The notes beneath the pieces are model-generated. The model was not told the DNA's origin, did no database searches, and worked only from the letters and a program-made list of their open reading frames with translations. This document shows positions 34,099 through 43,070 of a DNA stretch of 64,000 bases, in pieces. The DNA comes from Isochrysis galbana (taxonomy: Eukaryota > Haptophyta > Isochrysidales > Isochrysidaceae), in NCBI GenBank assembly GCA_018136815.1, contig CM030944.1, positions 315,045 to 379,044 of the forward strand. Direction: 5' to 3'. The first letter of the stretch is position 1. Every line of letters begins with the position of its first letter. The translations under genes and the position numbers were made by a program.

Positions 34099-34232
34099 CA
34101 ACTAAGTTTATACTTAGTTCGCCCGTGGGGGGGCACGAGCCCCCCTCTCTCTCCACTCCTCCCCACTCTCCTGGCACGCCTGATGGCCTGCCAGGAGCAC
34201 ACTGCCATGCTGACCCATCCCTCTCCCCAGGC
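34099..34232 (+). repeat. Repeat family R, copy 4 (fragment)
   Basis: caactaagtttatactt, the gggggggcacgagccccc block, ctctccactcctcccc and ctggcacgcctgatgg match 29888-30010. It stops near the ttgccttcattcggt phrase. Confidence 0.85.
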
Positions 34233-34759
34233 GCCTTGCCTTCATTCGGTGCCAGTTTTTTTTTGTCATAAACGTCGGCTAGATAAAACCCGTAACGAAA
34301 CGCTGGGGTGAGTCCGCGGTGCGAGTCCGCGGTGCGAGTCCGCGCGGCGAAAAAAGAAGAAAGCGCGCGGTGAGGAAGACGCCTCCGGATTGATCCTCGC
34401 GCGAGCGGCTCGCGCACGCGCAGTGGGGGGCATGACGTGCGCTACCGACACTGAATACAAACACACTCCACCCGCGTTTCGTTACGAGGGTCCGCTCCCA
34501 AAAGAACGCGATGCGGGTCGTCCTCCCTCGCCATAAAATTCGGGTTAGGACAGGTAGGCGCCTCTTGGGTCGACGCGGCTTCTTCAGACCCGTCTCATAA
34601 GGGAAGCGGCGAAGAGGCGGCGCGGTCCGGCAGGGTGGTAGCACCGCTAGCCACCCGCGGCAGCCTCGGCCCCCCTTGGAAATTTTATATTGGGCAAGGT
34701 CGTTTGCCTTCATTTGGTACCCGGTCGGAAAGGGCGCGCTTATCTCGTCCTACGCGCGC
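34233..34759. other. Transposon-derived flank
   Basis: Contains three gcgagtccgcggt units at 34310-34345 and the phrase aaggtcgtttgccttcatttggtaccc at ~34697, which is repeated exactly at ~35812. The VWD-like frame lies between the two. Confidence 0.6.
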
Positions 34760-35692
34760 TCAAGACGCTCCGGGGCCGGTTGCGCCGGCAGAGGCTCCGT
34801 CGCTCACCGCCGCGGCAGACCGTTCGGAGGCCCTTTCCGGTTGCCATCCCGCGCGGAGCGCGGCGACGTCGCGGGGGCGTGTGGAGCCCCGGGGCGCTCC
34901 GAAGCGAGCGAAGCGAAAGCGCACGTCGAAGCGCGAGTCCACGAGGTAGTCTCGCCAGGTGCCCTCGATCGCTCCCTCGGCCATGGCGCGCGTCCACAGC
35001 TCCGGGCCTGCATACTCGTCCTGCCTTCCGCTGAGCGGTTCTCGGTCGCCGTCGAACGACTGGCCGATCAGCCCGTGCGGCCATGCGCTGAGCTGGGCTT
35101 CGGGCTTTCGCGGGCGCATCTGCAGGTCGAGTCGCTTGTTCGGTCCGTCGATGCGGTCGTAGACGTAGTTGGACGCCACCCGCACCACCCACTCCGGAAG
35201 GAGCAGCGTCATGGACGAGTACTGAGTGCTCAGCTCGGCGCCGAGGCAGGATCGGTTCGCCAGCGGGATCAAGTAGGAGAACTTGGTCGCGTTGCACGAG
35301 GCGTTGACCGCCCTCCACCCCCAGTCCCCTGGCCCCACCTCGTCCGCCCAGTAGGAGACGTTGAGCCATCTTCCCGTGGGCGACCTCCACGCGGCGTGCA
35401 CTTGATCGAGGAAGGAGCCGTGGACCACGCGCCCGTTGAGTCGGAAGGTGGACATGGCCGTGCGAGCATTGACGACCAGGTCGTTGGTGCTGAGGAAGTT
35501 GAAGAGGCACCCGTCGCAGCCGCGGAAGTCGGCCTTCCCTCCGTGCGCAAGCACGAGGTGAGGGTCTCCGTGGAGCGCCGAAAGGGGTTTTTCCCCAGCG
35601 TGGACTCGAGGAGAGGACGCGCTGGGGTGCGCAGGGTCGGTGCATGCACTGGGGGGAGGACAAACATCGAGGGGAGGGGGCAGTGCCCCCAT
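34760..35692 (-). CDS. VWD-like domain protein of the GDPHL type (possibly partial)
   Basis: Single open frame of 310 residues. The recognisable part starts at GDPHLVLAHGGKADFRG, the opening of von Willebrand factor type D-like domains (GDPH). It continues with CDGCLFNFLSTNDLVVN, NGRVVHGSFLDQVH, WGWRAVNASCNATKFSY and a terminal HGLIGQSFDGD...AEGAIEGTWRDY block. The conserved G(Q/L)xGQ-type end suggests a complete domain. Cys pairs and N-x-S/T sites fit an extracellular protein. The first ~40 residues are Pro/Ser-rich with no signal peptide, so the true N-terminus is missing. Both flanks carry the same transposon phrase, so this may be a transposed or 5'-truncated gene copy. The C-terminal ~50 residues are Arg/Ala-rich read-through. 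Confidence 0.6.
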   Translation of the reverse strand: MGALPPPLDVCPPPSACTDPAHPSASSPRVHAGEKPLSALHGDPHLVLAHGGKADFRGCDGCLFNFLSTNDLVVNARTAMSTFRLNGRVVHGSFLDQVHAAWRSPTGRWLNVSYWADEVGPGDWGWRAVNASCNATKFSYLIPLANRSCLGAELSTQYSSMTLLLPEWVVRVASNYVYDRIDGPNKRLDLQMRPRKPEAQLSAWPHGLIGQSFDGDREPLSGRQDEYAGPELWTRAMAEGAIEGTWRDYLVDSRFDVRFRFARFGAPRGSTRPRDVAALRAGWQPERASERSAAAVSDGASAGATGPGAS

Positions 35693-35892
35693 CCCCCGGT
35701 ATCACTCGGACACCTGGCCCGTCAGGCATGGCGGGATTCCGGGACGGAAAAGTTATGTCCAATTAGCTAGTGGGGTTGGCTAGGATATAACATTGATTAT
35801 TATTATAAATAAGGTCGTTTGCCTTCATTTGGTACCCCTCGTTTCCAACACCACGACAGTGACGACGCGCGCTCGTGCGCGGCAGGCCCGGA
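35693..35892. other. Spacer between VWD-like frame and LINE tail
   Basis: Holds the second copy of aaggtcgtttgccttcatttggtaccc (35812-35838). Confidence 0.6.
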
Positions 35893-35991
35893 GCCCGCAC
35901 CATACGCCGCGCCGTGTGGCGGGTCGCGCACAAGGGGACGGGCTACGCGGTGCTCGGCGTGGGCGTCTACCAGGTTCTCTCGGGACGATAG
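35893..35991 (+). pseudogene. LINE RT C-terminal tail
   Basis: The frame ARTIRRAVWRVAHKGTGYA then VLGVGVYQVLSGR and stop at 35989-35991 is nearly the same as the end of the copy at 18487-19400, but keeps the Gln codon where that copy has TAG. Confidence 0.85.
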
Positions 35992-36043
35992 AATCGTGTG
36001 GGGGAGTATCTCCGGCGCTGCGTGTAGTACTTTTATTTCGTCT

Positions 36044-36457
36044 TTACGTTATATTTGGTTGCGCGCTTAGATATATGGATGAGAAGGCTATTGTTTCATG
36101 TCCGATTTTAGCTTTAACTACTATCAGTCTCCCCAGGATAACTACCGACCAAGATTCTACTACTACGTCGCCTCTGTCCTTTCTAATGGCTACCGCCACT
36201 CCGCATCCGGGGCCGCCCCTAGTCGCGGGAGATTGGAACCAGTCCCAGCCCATGGACCGGGCCAAGTTGCGCACCCTTAGGTGCCAGCCATCGCTGTAGT
36301 GGTGCAACTCTTGCGCATAAAGGATATGGATTCCTCCTAACCTCGCTTGTGCTAGAGTAGACGCTAGTTTGTGTTTCGCTCCATTCAAATTGTATGTTGC
36401 AATCTTAAGACTATTACTATTCACCGTGGCGGTATAGGCAGCTTGCTCCGTTAACAC
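36044..36457 (-). pseudogene. LINE ORF2 N-terminal endonuclease fragment (APE-like)
   Basis: The minus frame begins LKIATYNLNGAKHK and HILYAQELHHYSD and continues to GGPGCGVAVAIR. These are the first motifs of the exonuclease/endonuclease/phosphatase fold used by LINEs (N in the first strand, E in the QE motif). It stops at 36044, before the catalytic His/Asp motifs, so it cannot be active. It faces the plus-strand RT tail at 35893-35991. Confidence 0.8.
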
Positions 36458-37643
36458 AGTAGCCTGGATAGGCCTTATTAGGTTTCAGATTGCATTTAAC
36501 CATACAGATTTGCTTGCCCGTAGCGGGGTCCTTTGCCCAACATCCGGGGATGTCGTGGCTGGATGCTGGATGAGCATTGGACGATTTGCCGTCCTTTCAT
36601 GCGGTTATTCTTACATTCTCCCGCCATGAATCGGCGGCACGGCGCCGCCGCTCCAAGCCCCATCAGGGCCCTGAAATCCATGGCGTTGCTAGCGTCCCTT
36701 TGGCGCTTGCGCTGTTCCGCTTTCGCTTTGTCCTGTTCGCATGTACATTGGCGAAAGCTGACTTGATTCTTGCGGAGGAATGATATAGCTCACATGCATG
36801 TTGAACAATTTGCATCAGGGCGCCACAGCGAGTGCACGCCTTGCAACATTGTGCCCATGGACTCTGCTTCAACCGCGACCACGATCTGCCGCGCGGCGCA
36901 TTCACTCTCTATCTACTCATCACGTAAGTCAAGCTCTGTGCATTGCAGCAGATGCAGGATAACGCGTTGCGGATTCACGCGAGGCCAAGCTCGCAACGCC
37001 GGATAACTAAACCATTCCGGCAGTGTTAGCTTGCAAGCGCCAAGGGCCCGTCAGGGGCTCCATTCGCGACATCTCGTGTATCCACTCCACGCGGGATGTC
37101 GTCTTCGTAGACAAGGTGCTGCGCCAGATGGCGGGACCTGGTTAATTCGGACACCGCCCCGCACTTTCCGACAGGTGGCGCGCAGCCGCAGAGAGTTCGG
37201 TCTGTCCAAGAACTCTCCTTGTTGAGGAAGGACTCCCGCCGAGAGTATGGACACTGACGATCTGGGAATGGCGGGGGCGGATAATCTGATCACGAAACGT
37301 GCTCGCAAACCCGAGCTGCGCAGTACACGACAGACCACGGGTGCCCGTGGGACGAGGAGCAGGCACGCCGCACGCGTGCCAGGGCTTGTGGGGTGGAAGG
37401 GCGTTGGACTCGTCCGACAAAGAGCCCATCGGATTCCCTCAATTGGGCGCGCCCCCATGCCAGCCGTTCGACTGACCGCGCGATGGTGGAGAGATAGACG
37501 AGCCCGTCACAGTGAATCGTCGTGCAAAGCACGGTGTTGCAGTGTGCGGTGCGGCTCCTTCAAACCAACCTGCTCGGGCCCAATCTCGAGAGGGGCGACG
37601 GTCGCAGGCTCTTCCTGGTAAGCTAGCCCCAATCAACCCGTCG
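36458..37643. other. Intergenic and 3' flank of the next gene
   Basis: Overlapping open frames at 37050-37700 are on both strands and lack domains. I leave them uncalled. Confidence 0.5.
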
Positions 37644-39611
37644 CTACTGTGCAAAGCGGAGCGCTTCTTCAACAGCTTGACGCCACTTCTCTGGCGCGCG
37701 CGCAAAATCCACGTCGCTCTGCAGCTGAACCATAGCGGCGGCGGATTCGCGTCTTACCGCACTGGGCAAAGCTCCGAGAAGCGATGCGAGAGCGGCAGGC
37801 CGAGCCAAGCGCGCAGCATCCTCGTGGCCTGCCGTCGCTCGGGCGCCGCTACTGTCAATTACGTCATCTCCAAGTGCTTGGCTTGCCCGTAACTCGTCGA
37901 CGACTCGCGCCGCATAGTCGCGCAGGTAGTCCTGAAAAAACTCGTGCCTCGAGAGCGACGTGATGCGAGTGCTCGGAAGGTCCCGGCACAGCGCATGCCA
38001 CGCGGCAAGACGAGACCGCGGCTTCACGGCGGGTGTGGCCGCGTTCGGTCTTGGGCTTGCGCCAGCTGAAGAGGATAGCGAAGGCAGCGCGTCAAAGGCG
38101 GCAAGGGGAGCGTTAGCCTTGTCGAGAGAGGGGGTGCCGCTGGCGGGAGACTCTGTCCTTACGAGCGCATCGAGGGCGGCGAGCCCGCTCAAAGCGGAAG
38201 GAGGTGGGCGGCGTCCCAAGTCTGTGGAGGCGCTGTCCATAGAGGGCAGCTCGGTCCCGCCAAACGTTGCGAAGGCGAGCGCCACATCCGCGGCCGCCTC
38301 GGCCCGCTCGAAAGCTTCGCGGATCGCGGCGCGATCTTCGAAAATCGTTGACTCTGCCCGCCCCTCATCTCCACTCACATCGTTGCCCGCTGCTCGCGTG
38401 GCCACGACCCACGCCCTAATGGCCGCCTCCAATACGTTCTTCAGATACTCTCGCACCTCGAGCATTAGCGGCTGGCGCAGCTCATTCGCAGGAATTGCAA
38501 GGAGGCTGGGAAGCTTTGACATTGCGGCGCGCAGCTCGTCCATGGTCGCTGGAGACAAGAGTGACGCCTGATTCGGAGAGCCTCGCCTCGGAAGGAAGCG
38601 CCGAGCCTCGGAGGTCAAGATCTGCACGGCAGCGGCACGGCGCAACCGCGAGGTCAAGGAGGGGTCGGGCGCCAAGCCAAACTGTGGCACGAGTGGGAGG
38701 AACAGTCGTCAGCGCCAGGACGCGACTGAAGGCACTAGCAGCAGCACACTAGTCGGACGTCAGCGTGGTCGAACCCGACGAGCCCGCAGCGCGCAAGCGG
38801 ACGCAGGCGTCGCACGCATGCAGGTGGCATAAGCTTTACGCTTGCATCCCGCTCGGAGCACAAACAAAGCACTCACCCGCATCCGCACCGCTGCGGCCTC
38901 AGAAATGCCATCGAGGCCGCTTAGCAGCGCACCCTCGCAGAGGAGTAGTAATGCGCCCGCTGCCGCCTCCTTGGCTTCGTACGCGCCGCTGTCGGGCAGA
39001 GGGCGCCCCGCGTGCCTACGCGCACAGTATGTGCTCGCCATCCGCATCGCTCGTGGCAAGGCCACGGTAAGCTCGGCGTCGCGCACGAGGCGCTGGAGAC
39101 GAAGGAGCGCCTGAACGTCGGGCTCGGTGTAGAGTGTGTTGCAGAACCGCACAATGGCTAGCGCGACGGCCGCCTCGCGCAGCTGCAGCGCCGCGCCCTT
39201 TACGCTGGGTGCGTCTGGGTCAGCAAGCTGCTCAAGAAGTGCCGCCGCTCGCTCCGCCATCCCCGGCTGATCGAGAGTTCCGTCTGGCGCACCCACGTCT
39301 GCGGCGGGGTAGGAGAATGGACGGTCCGACCGTCGTCGCACCCACCGCCGTGCCTCGCCCGCGGCGCCGCTGGCGAGAGCCGCAGCGCAGAGAGAGAGAG
39401 AGGCAAGGCCGATGCCAACAGACGCCGGCGCAGGCAGTAGTGGCCTGTGCTCTACAGAGCGCGTGTTCCGTACGGCGCGACGGGGCAGTGAGAGCGGCAG
39501 CTCGATCCTTACCCGACGAGACGACGTCGCGCTGCCGCCCCACGCGCATAGCGCCAGCAAGAGCAGCGGGAGACTGGAGAAGGACGAGAGCCGCACGCCG
39601 GCGCCGCCCAT
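37644..39611 (-). CDS. Protein of unknown function with signal peptide, possibly plastid-targeted
   Basis: Two exons, 39611-38877 and 38681-37644 (donor GTGAGT, intron 195 bp), give 590 residues. The start MGGAGVRLSSFSSLPLLLLALC is a classic signal peptide followed by an Arg/Ser-rich stretch (SSRRVRIELPLSLPRR). This bipartite pattern fits import into a complex plastid. A hydrophobic helix (VGIGLASLSLCAAALASG) lies near residue 60. The body is alpha-helical and Ala-rich with no recognisable catalytic motif; helical stretches include LLRLQRLVRDAELTVALPRAMR and LMLEVREYLKNVLEAAIRAW. An in-frame upstream extension to 39728 would remove the signal peptide from the N-terminus, so I prefer the start at 39611. 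Confidence 0.7.
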
Positions 39612-39734
39612 CGCCAGAGAAGCCGCTTCCCTCCCAAACCAGACTCCTAGAGTAGTAAAGAGAAGGTTCCTATGGAAGACAAATACTGTACTAGAATACC
39701 CTTCCCTTATAAAGTAGTCACGGGCCACGGGCCA

Positions 39735-40085
39735 CCCAGCCTAGATGGGACATATGTATTTACCGTATTTGGCCGGAGGCTAAATACATATGCATTTCAC
39801 CGTATTTCGGAGGCCCTCTGCATTGACGGGTCGCCAAGCACGGAGCGCCCGGAGAGCGCGTAGAGTGCGCCGAGCGGAGCCTACATCCTACATCCTACAT
39901 GTGAAACACAGGAACAGGAACAGTGTTTTTTTTCGGAGGCCCAAAACATACGTTTTTCGCTGTTTTATTTCGGGCGGCCGCCCCCCTCCCGGACAACTGT
40001 TTTTACACTGTTTTTCTCTGTTTTTTTTTCGACGGGAAAAAACATACTGTTTTTACTGTTTACTGTTTTATTTCTCAGTTTGACT
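39735..40085. repeat. A/T-rich repeat block with a perfect inverted repeat
   Basis: A perfect 12-bp inverted repeat CATATGTATTTA / TAAATACATATG lies at 39751-39762 and 39781-39792 with an 18-bp loop. Downstream, cggaggccc-aaaacata-cgtttttc-ctgttttatttc phrases recur several times to 40078. Confidence 0.8.
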
Positions 40086-40680
40086 GTGACTGTGACTGTG
40101 TATCACATGTAGGGAGCGGAGCGAGCGAGTGCGGGGCCGGCTGCGAGGGCGGTGCGACGGCGGCGCACGTCTCCAGAAGTGGAGGCATGCGAACGAGAGG
40201 ACTCTCCGGGTCTCCCTCGGAGACGTCGAACGTCCAATGGCCAATGGGCTCCACGGCTGGCTGATTTCGACGAGATTTCGATTTCGGCGCGCCGTGCCCC
40301 TGGTCGAAGCAAAAGCAGCGCGCGCGGCCTCCCCTCCCCCCGCTTTCAGAAGGAAGAAACGGGGGAGGGGGAATAAGGGGGAGTGGGGGAGTGGTGGGAA
40401 AGGGAGGTTAGTTAGGGTTAGGGATAGCATTAGCAATCTGCAATCTGCCTCGCGCCGTGCAAGTAGCGGTTAGTTTTTAAGATTTTTTTTCGACCCTTTG
40501 AAACCCTTTGCGACTTTAGGCTTTAGCTTCTTTCTTCTTTTGTTAGTTTTTGGTTACGTTTTGTTGTGGTTGTGGTTGTGGGGACCAAAGCCAAAGCCAA
40601 AGGGCAAAGGGGGGGTCTTGGTCCTGATGGGCCCCGGATATGTGCTTGTTGGGTGAATAGGGAACTTTCTACCGAAAAAG
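40086..40680. other. Intergenic
   Basis: No gene. A short ttagttagggttaggga at ~40408-40424 resembles telomeric repeat but is only two units. Confidence 0.5.
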
Positions 40681-40777
40681 ATCCTCAAATTTTCTCGACC
40701 CTGAGATGGTCATTTTCTTACCCCTAATAAAAAAACCCTGTTATTTCCTGTTTGTGTTTGACCTTGACCGCCCTATG
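40681..40777 (+). repeat. Short element similar to 56522-56596
   Basis: atcctcaaattttctcgacc, ctgagatggtcatttt and acccctaataaaaaaac occur in the same order at 56522-56596. Both end in a tgaccgccctay motif. Confidence 0.85.
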
Positions 40778-41056
40778 CATTGTCATTGCCAACGTTGAAT
40801 TTGTCATTGCGATTGTGAATATATAGTCTGGGAACAAGTAATGGCACTCACACTCACTCTCAAACATAGGGGATAGGCTACACAGTGACCATCTTGTAGC
40901 TTGTAGCTTGTAGCCAATAGTGGGTGCAGAGGAGAATACTACGTGATTTTGATTTTATTGTGTATCCTAGATCCCCCCCCCTCCGGTGTCTCGCATTTGA
41001 CCGAAGCAGATCCCCCCCTCCCTCCCCCCCCCCGGCAGAGAGAGAGAGGAGAGAGA

Positions 41057-41091
<35 letters not shown>

Positions 41092-41652
41092 GGGGGAGAA
41101 GAGAGAGGGGCGAAGCGAGCGACCAGCACAAACAGATGGTGGGCTCAGAATAGAAGATAAGTTGGACTTGTACTGAATTGTGCGCCGAGGTGCACCGCCG
41201 GGAAGAGAGTGATGACGGACCCACAATCTAGATGAAGAAAGGGCGGAATGATAGAGAAGAGACGAGAGAGAAAAGAGGGAGAGAGAGCGAACTCGAGGCC
41301 CGCCGAGAGAGGAGAGGCGCGGGGGGTTTGTACAGGAGAAGAGAGAGTGGGAGAGGAGTAGTAGTTGTGGGGGTGTTGTAGGAGAGAGGAGGGAGAGAGA
41401 GGGAGGGAGGCCGACGTTGGAGGAAAGGGAATGGAATAGAGAATAAACTGTGAGGAGAAGGAGAAGAAGCGCAAGAAGAAGGGGGAGAGAGGGAGGCGAG
41501 AAGAATTCGAAGAGGGATTGAAGTAGAGATTGTGAGAGATGAGATTAGGTGATAAGTAGAAGAAGAAAGAGAAGAAAGGGGGGAGAAGAGGGGAGAGGGC
41601 AAAGGAGAGTGAAGGGAAAGCGAAGGAGAGAGAGAGAGAGAGAGAGAGAGCG
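40778..41652. other. Intergenic, low-complexity 5' flank of the V-ATPase F gene
   Basis: Contains a G32 run (41059-41090) and GA-rich DNA at 41260-41650. The minus-strand Ser/Leu/Pro frames here are repeat artefacts. Confidence 0.7.
41059..41090. repeat. G32 homopolymer
   Basis: Thirty-two consecutive G. Confidence 0.95.
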
Positions 41653-43070
41653 ATGGGTGCGCTGGGCGCGCGCGCCGTGTACCCCCCCTCCTCCCTCTTT
41701 CTCCCCTGCTCGCCTCCCCCCCCCCTCCCCCGACCCCCACCCCCACCCCATTCTCCCCCGCCACACGCATACACACCCCTACCTATCTACATCCCTCTCT
41801 CTCTCTGCCCTCGGGAGCTACTCCGCCACAGCGCTGCCCCCCCCCCCCCCTCTCTCCCTTCCCCCCCTCCCCCCCCCCCCAACCCCCACCCCTCCACGCA
41901 GACTCCACAGCCCCCAGCCGCCCCACCCCCACCCCCATTCTCACCCCTGGTTGCGGAACGCTGAACCCCCCCCCCCCCCTTGAGTGGGTGGTGGGCGTCC
42001 TCCTCCACCTCCGGCTACGCTGCCGCCGATTCCCCCCACCCCCTACCCCACCATCCTCCCTCTTTGCCTCTTTCTCATTCCTCGCTCTCCTCGAATTGGC
42101 TGGGGGAGGGAGTGTGTGTGCGTGCGGAACGGGAGAGCATGATCCAGTGAACGCGGATTTGTGAGCAAGAAGGGAGGCAACAAATGAGGAGGGAGGCCGA
42201 ATAGGGGAGGGCAAGAGCGAGACTGAGCCAGAGGAGGAAGGAATTGAGCGAAACGATGACACATGGATGGCGGGATTTGGTGGGGTGGTAGATCGTGTAC
42301 AGCTGCTGGACTGGGCGCTGGGTGCTGCACTATTCATGTCCGGATGGAGATGTGCCCCACTTCCATGAGCAATCCTGCATGCGCCACCAGCATAGGAAAG
42401 TACACACAGAGTTGACGCCTCGCTCCGCCCCATTGATAACAGCCAAGCGGTCCCTCGAGCAGCACGACGCGCTCATCGCTGTCATCGGCGATGAGGACAC
42501 CGTTACGGGGATGCTCCTTGCGGGCATCGGCAACGTCGATGCCCGTCGGTCATCCAACTTTTTTGTCGTCGACTCCAGTGCGTGCCCATCCTTGATGGCA
42601 ACTTGGCAACACACCCGCTCGCTCTCGAGTTGCTATCTGCAGGACGCCGAGGGCCTAGACACGTGCCGAGAGGTGGCGTAACGTGTTGCGCACCCTTGAT
42701 CTTCTCACATCGTTACCCCCACCACCATAACAGAGACAACTCCCGGACAAATCGAGGAGGTGTTCACGCGCTTCACCACTCGCAATGATGTTGCAGTGGT
42801 TCTCATCAACCAATACGTGCGCACTGCCACATGTCCACCTTCTCATCTTCGCCACCTCGCATGTCGAGACGCACCAGCCCCGTGCATCCCCGAGGCTTGA
42901 CACCTCTCTCCTCTGCTCTGCAGATCGCCACCATGATCCGGCCTCTAATTGATGCTTATGAGAGCACTGCTCCTGCGATTCTCGAGATCCCGTCCAAGGA
43001 ACATCCGTACGATCCTGAGAAGGATGCGATCCACCGCCGCACCAAGCTTCTCCTTGGCATCCGTGACTAG
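41653..43070 (+). CDS. VMA7: V-type proton ATPase subunit F
   Basis: Four exons, 41653-41656, 42443-42577, 42734-42816 and 42924-43070, give 122 residues, the normal length for this subunit. The product reads MAKRSLEQHDALIAVIGDED, TVTGMLLAGIGN, FFVVDSK, VAVVLINQY, IATMIRPLIDAYE, PAILEIPSKEHPYDPEKD. These are diagnostic of the central-stalk F subunit of the V1 sector, which couples ATP hydrolysis to proton pumping into vacuoles and endosomes. The first coding exon is only ATGG; donors are GTGCGC, GTGCGT and GTGCGC. The ATGG exon is inferred from frame and from the acceptor at 42441-42442. An alternative is an unspliced start at the in-frame ATG 42379, which would add about 20 atypical residues. 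Exons 2-4 are secure. Confidence 0.93.

Noticed and set aside
35893-36457. Twin-priming inversion of a single LINE insertion
   Set aside because: The inverted endonuclease part lies 3' of the RT tail, whereas twin priming puts it 5'; two separate events are simpler.
37050-37710. Overlapping open frames downstream of the 590-residue gene
   Set aside because: Open on both strands with no domain, splice or composition support; likely GC-rich chance frames.
40405-40426. Interstitial telomere repeat
   Set aside because: Only two TTAGGG units; could be chance.
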